Positions 45,148 through 54,887 of a stretch of 64,000 nucleotides of DNA are shown here, in pieces. The DNA is taken from contig NZ_CP100756.1 of the NCBI RefSeq assembly GCF_024266705.1, positions 1,674,001 through 1,738,000 on the forward strand. Reading direction: 5' to 3'. The translations under genes and the position numbers were made by a program. Under the pieces are notes generated by a model. That model ran no database searches, was not told the DNA's origin, and saw nothing but the letters and a program-made list of their open reading frames with translations. This DNA is from Natrinema gelatinilyticum. GTDB taxonomy: Archaea > Halobacteriota > Halobacteria > Halobacteriales > Natrialbaceae. Within the stretch, counting starts at the first letter, position 1. The number at the start of each line of letters is the position of its first letter.

Positions 45148-45359
45148 TGGTCAGTGGTTGCCCTCCGCTCGGGCCGGTCGGCCCGAGGCGCTCGTCTCTT
45201 GGCCACCGGTCGCTTCTCGCATTACGCGTCAGATACGTTCCGTGCACACTATGACTTACGATGCTGTCGTTCTGGTCCGACGTTCGCCGCGGGCAGGACG
45301 ATGATCTCATTTTGGATCCGTTTCAGCGAATTTATCGTTCGAGAGCGAGGACCGCCAAT

Positions 45360-45968
45360 ATGGCATCCGACGTCCGTATTCGAGTCGCGACGCCGGCGGA
45401 CGCGGCCGCCGTCCGTACCATTTACGCGCCCTTCTGCGAGTCGACGGCCGTCACCTTCGAGGAAACCCCGCCTTCCGAGATCGAACTGGCCGACCGGATC
45501 GAATCGACGCTCGGGCGGCATCCGTGGCTGGTCTGTGAGGACGACGGCGAGATACTCGGCTACGCGTACGCAGGGCCACTTCGCGAGCGCCGTGCCTACG
45601 ACTGGATCGTCGAACTGTCGGTCTACGTGGCCGACGCGACGCGCCGGTCGGGCATCGGTCGGGCGCTGTACGAATCGCTGTTCGCCGTCCTCGAGCGACA
45701 GGGGATTCACGACGCCTACGCGGTGACGACGGTCCCCAATCCCGAAACGGAGCGCTTCCACGAGGCGCTGGGGTTCGACCGTCTGGTCGAGTTCCCAGCG
45801 ATGGGCCACACGGATGGGGAGTGGTGGGACGTGGCCTGGTGGCGGCGACCGATCGCCGAGAAGCCCGAGACGCCGGAGCGGGTGCGCGCGCTTCCGGCCG
45901 TACGTGAGGACGACGATTGGGAATCGCTCGTGCGGTCAGGTGAGGCGTTCCTGCAGCTATCGTCGTAG
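45360..45968 (+). CDS. GNAT acetyltransferase, phosphinothricin-acetyltransferase type
   Basis: A 202-aa Gcn5-related N-acetyltransferase of the Pat/YwnH type: RVATPADAAAVRTIYAPFCE, FEETPPSEIELADRI, GYAYAGPLRERRAYDWIVEL, acetyl-CoA loop ATRRSGIGRALYESL and the closing NPETERFHEALGF. It acetylates small amines such as methionine sulfoximine/sulfone analogues; the natural substrate here is unknown. ATG 45360 matches the family N-terminus. Confidence 0.88.
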   Translation: MASDVRIRVATPADAAAVRTIYAPFCESTAVTFEETPPSEIELADRIESTLGRHPWLVCEDDGEILGYAYAGPLRERRAYDWIVELSVYVADATRRSGIGRALYESLFAVLERQGIHDAYAVTTVPNPETERFHEALGFDRLVEFPAMGHTDGEWWDVAWWRRPIAEKPETPERVRALPAVREDDDWESLVRSGEAFLQLSS

Positions 45969-46116
45969 CGGTCGGACGAACTACCGCAGTAGCGTCACGC
46001 TTCGAACGCGGCGCCGGGGCCAAAATTATCACGAACACTGGTTCCGCATCCGCATCGCCTGGCGGTTCGTTCGAGCGACCGAAGCCGCTTTGTGCGACTA
46101 CCGACTGGTATTCCAC

Positions 46117-46782
46117 ATGAATCCCTCGAACTGGCGAACCTATCTCGTGACGCAGGCGTCACTTTCGGGCGACCGATCGACGCCGGAGATCGTCCGCGAG
46201 GCTATCGACGGTGGAGTCGACGCCGTCCAACTCCGCGAGAAGGACTCGAGTGCCCGATTGCGGTACGAACTCGGTCACGAACTGCGCGAATTGACGGCGG
46301 AGGCGGGCGTCGACCTGATCGTCAACGATCGGGTCGACATCGCGCGCGCGATCGACGCCGATGGCGTCCACGTCGGGCAGTCGGATCTGCCGATCTCGGC
46401 CGCCCGGGACCTGCTGGGCTCGGACGCGACCGTCGGCTGTTCGACGTCCACGGTCGCGGAGGCCCGTCAGGCGGAAGCCGAGGGGGCGGATTACCTCGGC
46501 GTCGGAGCCGTCTACGGAACGTCCTCGAAAGAGATCGTCGACGAGAGAGACGGAATCGGCCCGGAACGGATCGCCAAGATCGCCGACGCGGTCTCGATTC
46601 CGATCGTCGGTATCGGCGGCATCACGGCCGACAACGCCGGTCCTGTGGTGGCGGCGGGTGCGGCTGGCGTGGCGGTCATCAGCGAGATCACGGCGGCCGC
46701 GGATCCGCGAATCGCGACCGAAACGCTTGCGACCGCCGTCGAAACGCCGAAGGCCGTCGATACCGGAACTCCTTCAGAATGA
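46117..46782 (+). CDS. thiE: Thiamine phosphate synthase
   Basis: A 221-aa TIM-barrel enzyme joining HMP-pyrophosphate and thiazole phosphate to thiamine phosphate. Motifs: AVQLREKDSSARLRYELGHE, LIVNDRVDIARAIDADGVHVGQ, VGCSTSTVAEARQAE, YLGVGAVYGTSSKE and VGIGGITADN. It overlaps thiM by 4 bp (ATGA), so the pair is translationally coupled. No THI-box-like leader is recognised. Confidence 0.95.
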   Translation: MNPSNWRTYLVTQASLSGDRSTPEIVREAIDGGVDAVQLREKDSSARLRYELGHELRELTAEAGVDLIVNDRVDIARAIDADGVHVGQSDLPISAARDLLGSDATVGCSTSTVAEARQAEAEGADYLGVGAVYGTSSKEIVDERDGIGPERIAKIADAVSIPIVGIGGITADNAGPVVAAGAAGVAVISEITAAADPRIATETLATAVETPKAVDTGTPSE

Positions 46783-47609
46783 GTGTGACTGACACCGCTG
46801 CAGGCGACCTCGCAGACTCGGTCCAGACGGTCCGAGAGCAAGAACCGCTCGTGCAGTCGCTGACCAATACGGTGACGATCAACGACGTCGCGAACGTGAC
46901 GCTCCACTGGGGGGGGTTACCAGTGATGGCCGACTCGTTCGGTGACGCCGGAGAGATGGCGGATCTCGCACACGCGGTCCTGATCAACACAGGTCAGGTA
47001 CCAGACGGTCGCGTCGAAGCGATGCACGAGGCTGGCCGGAAAGCCAACGAACGGAACATTCCTGTCGTCCTCGACCCCGTCGGCGTCGGATCGACGCCGT
47101 CCCGTCAGGCAGTGGCCGAGAGCCTCCTCTCCGACATCGACTTCACCGTCATCAACGGAAATTACGGTGAAATCAGTGCGCTCGCGGGCGTCGAGGCAGA
47201 AGTCAAAGGCGTCGAATCGGTCGGTGAGTACGAATCGATCGAGCGGACTGCTCGCTCTCTCGCCGAGTCGACGGATTCAATCGTCGTAGCCTCGGGCATC
47301 GACGACGTCGTTGCGGATTCCGACGGCGCCGTCCGGCTCTCCGCCGGCCACGAGATGCTGGGAGAAGTCGTCGGAACTGGCTGCATGCTCGGCGTTACCA
47401 TCGCGACCTTCTGCGGTGCCATCGCGGACGCTTCGACGGCCGCCGTCCACGGCACGCTCGGGTTCGGCATCGCCGGCGAGCGTGCAGCCGACCTCGGGTA
47501 TACGGGGCCGGGGAGCTACCGGATGAATTTCCGGGATGCCGTCTCCGGTATTACGGCCGACGTCGCAGCGGCCGTCGACCTCGAGCAACGCATCGAACAA
47601 GTGCGTTGA
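46779..47609 (+). CDS. thiM: Hydroxyethylthiazole kinase
   Basis: A 276-aa ribokinase-like kinase phosphorylating hydroxyethylthiazole for thiamine salvage. Motifs: PLVQSLTNTVTINDVANVTL, AVLINTGQVPDGRVEAMHEA, VVLDPVGVGSTPSRQ, VINGNYGEISALAGVE and the catalytic VVGTGCMLG near the C-terminus. It is the second gene of thiE-thiM. Confidence 0.95.
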   Translation: MSVTDTAAGDLADSVQTVREQEPLVQSLTNTVTINDVANVTLHWGGLPVMADSFGDAGEMADLAHAVLINTGQVPDGRVEAMHEAGRKANERNIPVVLDPVGVGSTPSRQAVAESLLSDIDFTVINGNYGEISALAGVEAEVKGVESVGEYESIERTARSLAESTDSIVVASGIDDVVADSDGAVRLSAGHEMLGEVVGTGCMLGVTIATFCGAIADASTAAVHGTLGFGIAGERAADLGYTGPGSYRMNFRDAVSGITADVAAAVDLEQRIEQVR

Positions 47610-47724
47610 GTCCGAGTCGTACACCGTTTTCGTCCGAGCCGACACTGCTCGCCGTTCAGACGCCGTCCCTGCCAGTCCGACACGTAATGAAACTGTTTTA
47701 TCGGTCCCGAACATATCGGAAACT

Positions 47725-47997
47725 ATGGCCCGCGACGAACTCAAAAGCGCAGCCGAATCGATCGAACGAGCAGCGGACGAAGCGTCCGACGACGCGGCAA
47801 CAGATCGTCTTCAGAATCAATCGGAACAGTTCGCGGCGTACGCGACGGCCGACCGTGGCCCCGACCACGGCCAGCTCGCGCGCCACGAACACATTTTGAA
47901 CGAGGTCGCCGACGAGGAAGGCGGCGACGTCGCGTCGGGTCTCGAGGACGCGCTCGAGTCGATCAGTGCGTTTCGAGAGACCGTCGAGGGCGTCTAA
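47725..47997 (+). CDS. Small haloarchaeal conserved protein (DUF7553-like)
   Basis: A 90-aa, very acidic, all-helical protein (RDELKSAAESIERAADEASD, then HGQLARHEHILNEVADEEGG and LEDALESISAFRETVEGV). It looks like a widely distributed haloarchaeal family of unknown function; the DUF number is from memory. A TATA-like TTTTATC lies about 28 bp upstream (47695), typical of a leaderless transcript. Confidence 0.65.
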   Translation: MARDELKSAAESIERAADEASDDAATDRLQNQSEQFAAYATADRGPDHGQLARHEHILNEVADEEGGDVASGLEDALESISAFRETVEGV

Positions 47998-48105
47998 CGG
48001 CTAGACCGACGGCACACGGCGGTCGGAGCCGCCGAGTCGCGTTTTCGCCGGGGATCGTCGCCGCCCTAGTTCGGTCTCCGCCGACCGCCGTTCGAATCGG
48101 TACGT

Positions 48106-48741
48106 TCAGCAGACGGGTTTTGGGTTCGCACCCAGCCCCTCGAGCGTCTCGACGTACTCGTCGTACGCCGCCTGGATCGCGCCCGTCGCCGCCTGCTCGG
48201 CGCGCTCCCAGTCGTCGTCGCTCCGGCAGACCGTTTCGAGCAGGTCGGTCGCACGCTCGAGCTGGTCGTCCAGATCGTCACCGAACTCCCGAAACAGACT
48301 GGCGGTCTGGGGGTCGGCGTCGCCGACGAAGTAGCCGACGACCTGGTCTTTCGAGCGCTTGCTCGCGAGGATCCGGCCGACGAACCCGCCGACGCGTTCG
48401 ACGGTGTCCTTCTGGTCGCGGAGATACTCGTGAAGAGTCGGAACGTCGGATGGGTCGTACTCGTCGTCACCGAGTTTGTCAGTGACGATTTCGTAGTGGG
48501 ACTGCTCTTCGTCGGCGGTGGCTTCGAACGCAGCGCGCACCTCGTCTGCGGTCTCGTCGTCGGCCCACCCGGAGAACGTTTGCCAGGCGGCGTATTCAGC
48601 GTTGGCGGTCGCCTCGAGGACGGGTTCGGTGTCGATCTCGCCGCCGGTGTCGGCATACAGCGACTTCGACGACCCGAGTCGTGAGAGCGCGGTCTGGTTC
48701 TCTTCGCTGACTGTCTCGACGAACGTCTCCGGATCGGTCAT
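48106..48741 (-). CDS. Rubrerythrin/ferritin-like protein
   Basis: A 211-aa helical protein of the haloarchaeal rubrerythrin-like family. It has EATANAEYAAWQTFSGWADD, then FEATADEEQSHYEIVTDKLG, the E-x-x-H type metal-binding pairs of the ferritin-like fold, though fewer canonical ExxH motifs than true rubrerythrin. No C-terminal rubredoxin domain. Possibly peroxide defence or iron binding, weakly supported. ATG 48741 (MTDPETFVETVSEENQ) is the family-like start. Confidence 0.7.
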   Translation of the reverse strand: MTDPETFVETVSEENQTALSRLGSSKSLYADTGGEIDTEPVLEATANAEYAAWQTFSGWADDETADEVRAAFEATADEEQSHYEIVTDKLGDDEYDPSDVPTLHEYLRDQKDTVERVGGFVGRILASKRSKDQVVGYFVGDADPQTASLFREFGDDLDDQLERATDLLETVCRSDDDWERAEQAATGAIQAAYDEYVETLEGLGANPKPVC

Positions 48742-48913
48742 GAGGTCCGCTTCGACCGGGCTCGAGTTATGTCTATCGTGATGTGACTCGGAGACGTTCT
48801 CGAGGGGGATCACCCGACTCGGCTGGGGATGGCGATAGGCAACAGTTACTGGCTGGCGACCGATTTCCAGTGGCGGCATAACAATTACAGTATCTAGACT
48901 GTCATCGAATGGA

Positions 48914-50122
48914 ATGAAACGACGAGCGTACCTCGTGACGGCCGCCGCGGCGACGCTTGGCGGCTGTTCCGCCTTGACGAATTCCGAATCGACAGACGAT
49001 GATGGTGACGACCCCTCTGGCTCATCGGAGGAGCCGGTCGACGAAGAGCCCGGCTCGTTCGACCGCTTCGACGACCTCTCGATGTGGACGGTGATGGAGG
49101 GAACGCTGGAACTCGACACCGAACGGGCGTACGTCGGTGACCAGTCTGGCCTCATGTCAGCCTCCCTGAGCGAACGACGAGCCATGATCAAGCGGCGATT
49201 CGACCAGCCGCGCGATCTCTCCAGTGAGTTCCCGGCGCTGGCGCTGGCGACCGATCAGGGCACCGACCCGTTCGTCCAGCTCACGGACACCGACGGGAAC
49301 CGGCTAATCCTCCAGGCGAGAGTCGAGCCCGGCCTCCCGCTCGCCCACCACGACCTCGGCGTCGTCGGCACCGACGGAAAGCCGGACCTGAGCTCGGTCG
49401 TCCACGTCAAAATTTCGACGTGGGCGGGCGACAGCGAGGCGCGGGTCTGGTGTGACGACCTGTATTTCGTCTCCAGGCCGGACACCGGAAAAGTCCTCCT
49501 GCAGTTCGACGGCGGCACCGAAACCGCCTACACTCGCGCCCGTTCGACGCTGTCCGAGTACGGGTTCCCGGCGACCGCGTTCGTCCCGACCGACGAGGTC
49601 GGCGGTGCTGGCACCCTTCGCCAGGACCAACTCGAGACCCTCCAGAGCGAGGGCTGGACGATCGGGAGCCAGGGGAAAACCGGAAGCGATCTCACCGGAC
49701 GGAGCGAGTCGGCCAAGCGAGACGAGATTCAGGGAGCCATCGACTGGCTCGAGCGTAACGGCTTCGAAGACGGTGCCAGTTACTTCGCGTATCCCCTCAA
49801 CCGGTACGACGACGCGGTGATGAGTCTCGTCGACGAACACCACGACGTCGGTTTCATCGCGGGCCACGCCGGTCACGCCGACCTGTTGAACCCCGCGCTC
49901 GCGCCCCAAGCGGCCAGTCCGTCGCTCGACGAAGCCCGCAAACTGCTCGATCGGACGGCACGGTACCGGACGATCACCACGCTGAGTTACAGCGATCTCT
50001 CCGGTCGGACGCGGTTGGCGTTCCAAGAGACGATGTCGTATCTCAACGACCTCGAATCGGCCGGAGACATCGAGGTCGTCGGGCCCGACGATATCGCGTC
50101 GAACCACGTATACGAAGCGTAA
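48914..50122 (+). CDS. Polysaccharide-deacetylase-family lipoprotein
   Basis: A 402-aa lipoprotein with a signal ending in lipobox LGGC (Cys18), a Ser/Asp/Glu-rich linker (to about residue 48), a jelly-roll-like carbohydrate-binding region (50-190) and a NodB-like deacetylase domain (195-400). In the NodB part VLLQFDGGTETAYTRARSTL replaces the usual TFDDG motif and YFAYPLNRYDDAVM stands where the RxPxG-like motif is expected, so catalytic metal ligands may be altered. Extracellular, probably acting on exopolysaccharide. Confidence 0.78.
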   Translation: MKRRAYLVTAAAATLGGCSALTNSESTDDDGDDPSGSSEEPVDEEPGSFDRFDDLSMWTVMEGTLELDTERAYVGDQSGLMSASLSERRAMIKRRFDQPRDLSSEFPALALATDQGTDPFVQLTDTDGNRLILQARVEPGLPLAHHDLGVVGTDGKPDLSSVVHVKISTWAGDSEARVWCDDLYFVSRPDTGKVLLQFDGGTETAYTRARSTLSEYGFPATAFVPTDEVGGAGTLRQDQLETLQSEGWTIGSQGKTGSDLTGRSESAKRDEIQGAIDWLERNGFEDGASYFAYPLNRYDDAVMSLVDEHHDVGFIAGHAGHADLLNPALAPQAASPSLDEARKLLDRTARYRTITTLSYSDLSGRTRLAFQETMSYLNDLESAGDIEVVGPDDIASNHVYEA

Positions 50123-50223
50123 TATTTCGACGAGTAGTCCGGCTAGCGGCGGTGCTGACGTTCTATTGGAGTGTATCGAGAAATAGCTGCGTGATCGATC
50201 GTATCTTCCTGCCGAAACGACGC

Positions 50224-51087
50224 TTATTCGGCGCTGCCCTTCTCGATCGGTGCGTTGACCAGGTTGCCCCACTCCGTCCAGGACCCGTCGTAGTTGACGG
50301 CGTCGTCGTAACCGAGCAGTTCGTGCAGCGCGAACCAGGCGACAGAGGAGCGCTCCCCGATACGGCAGTAGGCGACGGTCGTCTCGTTACCGTCGATGCC
50401 CTCGTCGGCGTAGAGTTCCTCGAGTTCCTCGCGGCCCTTGAAGGTGCCGTCGTCGTTGGTCACGGCGGCCCACGAGATGTTTCTCGCGCCGGGGATGTGG
50501 CCGCCGCGCTGGGCGGTCTCCTGGAGCCCCGGCGGGGCGAGTACTTCGCCGGAGAACTCTTCGGGCGAGCGAACGTCGACGAGCGGAACGCCGCGCTCGA
50601 TCGCGTTTTCGACGTCTTCACGGTAGGCGCGAATGCTCTCTCGCGGACCGGCTGCCTCGTACTCGGTTTCGGAGAAGTCGGGTTCCTCGTCGGTGGTCGG
50701 GTAGTCGTTCTGCAGCCAGTATTCGCGGCCGCCGTCGAGGAGGTAGACCTCGTCGTGGCCATAGTACTTGAACTGCCAGTAGGTGTAGGCGGCGAACCAG
50801 TTGGAGTTGTCCCCGTAGAGGACGACGGTGGAGTCCTCGCTGATACCGTGGCTGCCGAGCAGTTCTTCGAAATCGTCTTTCGAGAGGATGTCGCGGGTAA
50901 CCTGGTCCTGGAGCTGGGTTTCCCAGTTGAACCCGATCGCGCCGGGTGCGTGCTCCTCCTCGTAGGCCTCCGTGTCGACGTCGACTTCGACGAGTCGCAG
51001 GTCTGAATCGTCGTTCTGGAAGTCCTCGAGCCGGTCCTCGACCCAATCGGCCGTGACGAGTACGTCTTTGGCGTAGTCGGTTGCCAT
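50224..51087 (-). CDS. tssA: Thiosulfate sulfurtransferase (two-domain rhodanese)
   Basis: A 287-aa tandem rhodanese. The inactive N-terminal domain (EVDVDTEAYEEEHAPGAIGF) and the active C-terminal domain with catalytic loop YCRIGERSS (active Cys) are clear. It transfers sulfur from thiosulfate or mercaptopyruvate to cyanide or thiols. ATG 51087 (MATDYAKDVLVTADW) is the family start. It is divergent from a second tandem rhodanese gene at 51355. Confidence 0.92.
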   Translation of the reverse strand: MATDYAKDVLVTADWVEDRLEDFQNDDSDLRLVEVDVDTEAYEEEHAPGAIGFNWETQLQDQVTRDILSKDDFEELLGSHGISEDSTVVLYGDNSNWFAAYTYWQFKYYGHDEVYLLDGGREYWLQNDYPTTDEEPDFSETEYEAAGPRESIRAYREDVENAIERGVPLVDVRSPEEFSGEVLAPPGLQETAQRGGHIPGARNISWAAVTNDDGTFKGREELEELYADEGIDGNETTVAYCRIGERSSVAWFALHELLGYDDAVNYDGSWTEWGNLVNAPIEKGSAE

Positions 51088-51354
51088 GCACTTCCGTTCG
51101 ATGGCGACACACAAAGGATCTGCCTAACCGGTCAATTCGGACACCTATCGACTCTGACGGACATATTTGCCGCCTCTTGTATCGTCAATCGGTATATCCG
51201 CCGGTACGGCACCTGAATTCGACAGTTTCGCTCCCTTTTTATAATATCTGTGATGATATTGGTCAGATTTTTCAACAGACACCAGCAAGAGTTGCCACTG
51301 TCCCGGTACTCGAAATTGGCGTCGAAACCGGTGCGTTCTCGAGTCTCCGTGAGT

Positions 51355-52167
51355 ATGTACCGACTAATGGACGAATCCGTCGTCGTCTCCCCCGACTGGC
51401 TCGCATCGCGACTGGACGACCCCACCGTACGCATCGTCGACGTCAGGGACGCCTGGGAATACGACGGCATCGGGCATCTCCCCGGCGCGGTGAACATCCC
51501 GTTCGATCGATACCGCGACGAGAGCGACGTCGACCGCGGGACCTTGCCCGGTGCCGACGCCTTCGCGGACTTGCTCGGTAACGTCGGCATCGATCCCAAC
51601 GATACGATCGTCGCCTACGACGACACTCATGGCGTCTTCGCCGCCCGTTTCGTGCTCACCGCCCTCGAGTACGGTCACGACGACGTCCGCCTCCTCGACG
51701 GTGATTACAGCGCCTGGAACCGCGAGTACGAAACGACGACCGACGCGTCCGCGACTGAACCGACGACCTACGAGCCCGATCCGCTGGCCCCCGACGAGAC
51801 CCCGCTGGTCGGCTACGAGGCCGTCCAGGAAGCCCTCGAGCGAGACGCCGTGTTCGTCGACACGCGCGAGCGAGACGAGTTCGAGGAAGCCCACCTGCCG
51901 GGTGCCGTGCGGTTCGACTGGCGCGAGGTCGTCGACGAGGAGACGCGGCGACTGAAACCCGATGCGGAACTCGAGGCCCTGCTCGAAGACCACGGAATCA
52001 CCCCGAACCGGGAGATCGTCCTCTACTGCAATACTGCGCGGCGGATCAGCCACACCTTCGTCGTCCTGACGGCACTCGACTACGAGACCGTCGCCTTCTA
52101 CGAGGGTAGCCTCACGGAGTGGCTCGCCCACGATGGCGAGGTCGAGAGCGGACCCGAAGACGCGTAG
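51355..52167 (+). CDS. tssB: Sulfurtransferase (two-domain rhodanese)
   Basis: A 270-aa tandem rhodanese with active loop YCNTARRISHT, which differs from the CRIGERS loop of the divergent paralogue and suggests a different acceptor. N-terminal domain: VRIVDVRDAWEYDGIGHLPG. ATG 51355 is used; the ATG at 51367 (MDESVVVSPDW) is equally plausible. The AT-rich tract TTTTTATAATAT (51236-51247) between the divergent genes is a candidate promoter. Confidence 0.88.
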   Translation: MYRLMDESVVVSPDWLASRLDDPTVRIVDVRDAWEYDGIGHLPGAVNIPFDRYRDESDVDRGTLPGADAFADLLGNVGIDPNDTIVAYDDTHGVFAARFVLTALEYGHDDVRLLDGDYSAWNREYETTTDASATEPTTYEPDPLAPDETPLVGYEAVQEALERDAVFVDTRERDEFEEAHLPGAVRFDWREVVDEETRRLKPDAELEALLEDHGITPNREIVLYCNTARRISHTFVVLTALDYETVAFYEGSLTEWLAHDGEVESGPEDA

Positions 52168-52870
52168 CGGGCGAACACGTGCAATACACTCACAGACCGC
52201 CGACCCCGCAGACGTCCGCTGATCCTGCGAGCGCGGCCCCTTCTCCGGCCTCGAGCGACGAGATGATCGTGACGGTCTCGAGTGGAAACGAAGGGGTACG
52301 AACTATCATAACTCAGAATATTATTGAAAAATTATATGACTCGAGAGCTGTGAGCGGGCTCGTCGGCTGTCGACGATTGCTCTTCGCGACGGCCTGTGCC
52401 GGTAGACTGACGGGCTGTTCGTCGACTCCGTCCGAACTCTGGTCGAACGAGACGGCGGAGACGGAAATCCGTCCGTCTCGGTAGCGGTGACGAGAGCGTC
52501 GGCGGTGCTACAGGACGTTCGCCGCGGCGGTGGATGGCGGGTCGACGTCCCCCGCGATGTCACAGCGGAGGTCCAGCCAGGTGTGACCGTGGGACTCGAC
52601 ATCCGAGTTTGGAACAGGGGGGACCGGGACGTTCGCGGGCGTATTCGACGTTCCGGACGCGCCGCCGACGGTTTCCTCGGAGCGAGTCGACAGCAGACGT
52701 TCGCCGGGTACACGGAGCACGTGACCACCGACGACGACGCGGTACCGAGAGCCCGAACGGCCGTCTTTGACACCGGCTTCGAACGGTATCCGGTTCCGTT
52801 CACTGTCGTCGAATCGAATACGAGGTGCCGAAATTCGACCGAGAAGCGTACTCGGAACCCGACCACGGGG
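52168..52870 (+). pseudogene. Decayed lipoprotein-like sequence
   Basis: No intact gene. One frame reads RRLLFATACAGRLTGCSSTP (lipoprotein-signal-like) near 52370-52420. In another frame NPSVSVAVTRASAVLQDVRR, then VDVPRDVTAEVQPGVTVGLD resemble the Ig-like body of haloarchaeal lipoproteins (52460-52640). Frame changes and an absent start suggest a disrupted secreted-lipoprotein gene. It is convergent with the histidine kinase gene. Confidence 0.4.
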
Positions 52871-54451
52871 TCACGATTCGTCCGCCGTTGCGGCCGGAAG
52901 CGTAAACCGGAACGTCGCCCCCTCGTCGAGTTCGGAGTCGACCCAGATCTCGCCGCCGTGGCGCTCGACGATACGCCGACAGAGCGTGAGGCCGATTCCC
53001 GTCCCGGCGTGTTCCTCGCGAGTGTGAAGTCGTTCGAACACTTCGAAGACCCGTTCCTCGTCGTCGGGCGGAATTCCGATACCGTCGTCGCTGACCGAGA
53101 TGAGCCAGTCGCTGCCTTCCCGTCGAGCCTCGACGCAGATCCGCGGCGGTTCGTCGCCGCTGTATTCGAGCGCGTTGGATAGCAGATTCTGGACCAACTG
53201 TCGCAACTGGTCGGCATCGCCCTCGACCCAGGGCAGCGACTCGCTCGACAGGGTCGCGTCAGTCTCCTCGAGTCTGAGTTCCAGGTCGTTTCGCACGTCT
53301 GCGAACACGGCGTTCAGATCGACCGGTTCGAGCGGATCGCCCCGCGTTTCGACTCGCGAGTACGCGAGGAGGCCGTCGATCATCGCTTGCATCCGGTCCG
53401 CGCCGTCGACGGCGAACTCGATGAACTCCCGACCGTCAGCGTCGAGTTCGTCCCCGTAGCGGTTCTCGAGGAGCGTGAGGTAACTCGAGACCATCCGCAG
53501 GGGTTCCTTGAGGTCGTGAGAGGCGGCGTTGGCGAACTGTTCTAACCGTTCGTTCGACGCTTCGAGTTTCCGTTCGGAGTGGTGGCGCTCGAGTTCGGAA
53601 CTGACCCAGTTGCCGAGCAGTTCGACGAACGTGACCTCCCAGTCGGAGAATTCATCGACGTGGGCGTCCAGATCGTAGAAGCAGAACGTGCCGTAGACTT
53701 CGTCGTCGACCGAAATGGGCGTTCCGAGATAACAGGAGATGCCCCACTCCGCGTTTCCGGCGCGATCGGCTAATTCCGGCGCGTCCCTGTCGACGTCTTC
53801 TATGACCAGCGTCTGTTCGGTATCGACGGCGCGCTCACAGTTCGTCGCGGACAGCGGCGCGGTATCCCCCATTTCGAGGTCGGCGTCGGCCGGCGCGTCG
53901 ACGGCCTCGAAAATGTACTCATCTGCGTCCTCGTGGATCCGGGACAGCGTCGCGTAGTCCGTGCCGATCGTTCGCCGGACGACTCCGAGCAGCGAGTCGA
54001 TCTTTTCGTCGAACTGTCGGTCGGGGTCCGCGATCACCTCGTATGCATCCTGCAACGCACGTTCGCGGTCTCGGAGCCGTTCCGTCCGCCGAGCGCGCTC
54101 GGTGTCGATCCGTACGGTCACCGTCAGCCCCGTTTCGGAGGGATACGCACGCCCCACCAGGCGGGAATCGAGCGACTCGGCGACAGTCTCGAACCCGACG
54201 GGTTCCTGCGTCTCCATCGCCCGCTCGTATTCGGTCCGAACCGCCGATCCGATCACGTCGGGAGTCACCTCCCAGACGACCGTCCCGAGCACGTCAGCTT
54301 CGGATCGGTCGAGTAACTGTTCGGCCTGCTCGTTACAAAACGTGAACTGCCACTCCTCGTCGAGCGCGAAGACGGCGTCGGTGACCCGATCGTAAACTGC
54401 AGCCAGAGCGTCGCTGTCGTGCGGTCCTGACGGGTCAGTTCTCCCTGGCAT
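52871..54451 (-). CDS. PAS-GAF sensor histidine kinase
   Basis: A 526-aa soluble histidine kinase. PAS domain at about residues 15-125 (AVYDRVTDAVFALDEEWQFT), GAF domain about 160-295 (IGTDYATLSRIHEDADEYIF, SCYLGTPISVDDEVYGTFCF), HisKA with phospho-acceptor His in FANAASHDLKEPLRMVSSYL, and HATPase_c with N box LVQNLLSNALEYSG and G boxes DDGIGIP and HAGTGIGLTLCRR. No membrane segment. ATG 54451 (MPGRTDPSGPHDSDAL) precedes the PAS domain; a longer frame upstream runs into the neighbouring pseudogene. No response regulator gene is adjacent. Confidence 0.9.
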   Translation of the reverse strand: MPGRTDPSGPHDSDALAAVYDRVTDAVFALDEEWQFTFCNEQAEQLLDRSEADVLGTVVWEVTPDVIGSAVRTEYERAMETQEPVGFETVAESLDSRLVGRAYPSETGLTVTVRIDTERARRTERLRDRERALQDAYEVIADPDRQFDEKIDSLLGVVRRTIGTDYATLSRIHEDADEYIFEAVDAPADADLEMGDTAPLSATNCERAVDTEQTLVIEDVDRDAPELADRAGNAEWGISCYLGTPISVDDEVYGTFCFYDLDAHVDEFSDWEVTFVELLGNWVSSELERHHSERKLEASNERLEQFANAASHDLKEPLRMVSSYLTLLENRYGDELDADGREFIEFAVDGADRMQAMIDGLLAYSRVETRGDPLEPVDLNAVFADVRNDLELRLEETDATLSSESLPWVEGDADQLRQLVQNLLSNALEYSGDEPPRICVEARREGSDWLISVSDDGIGIPPDDEERVFEVFERLHTREEHAGTGIGLTLCRRIVERHGGEIWVDSELDEGATFRFTLPAATADES

Positions 54452-54534
54452 GTGGTGATTTAATGTGATTGCGACGGATAAGCTACCCGTCGGCAACGTC
54501 CCGCCAGTCTGAGGCCGTCGAGTACGTCGCGTCG

Positions 54535-54761
54535 GAGCGTTCGTCGAACGCCAACGGGGACGCCGCCGCGACTGTTCGTATTGATCTTCGCGCTGTCGCA
54601 TCCCGGGTGGATCTCGATCTCGAGGTCCGTCAGGAAGTGCGGCGGCCTGTCCGCCGAGGGTCGCGATACCGAGCGCCGTCGCAGCGAGTCCCGACCCCGC
54701 ACGGAGAATGCGTCGCCGGCCGAGCGTGACGCGTCGCTGACCGCGTGGGGGTATCTGCCAT
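54535..54761 (-). pseudogene. Frameshifted N-terminal fragment of a Tat-exported protein
   Basis: Minus strand: a twin-arginine-like signal (RRRILRAGSGLAATALGIAT) in one frame switches, after a frame change near 54640, to LTDLEIEIHPGCDSAKINTN followed by SRGGVPVGV. The latter is the start of a common surface-protein motif (I-x-P-x-SxGVxPVxVL). Nothing continues beyond it. The remainder of the gap up to the HicB-like gene shows nothing else. Confidence 0.5.
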
Positions 54762-54887
54762 CGATTCGACTCGTCTCGTGGAGGTTCTGCTTCGTGGGTC
54801 TATTCCAAACCACAAACTATCACTGACAGTGACATTTAATACGGCATACGCCTCGAAAAAGGGCATACCGGCCCCGCGTTCTCGAAT

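Noticed and set aside
46020..46116. Possible THI-box riboswitch before thiE
   Set aside because: The leader is short and I could not find the conserved THI-box cores (CUGAGA, ACCUGAUC-type); haloarchaeal thiamine genes are usually controlled otherwise.
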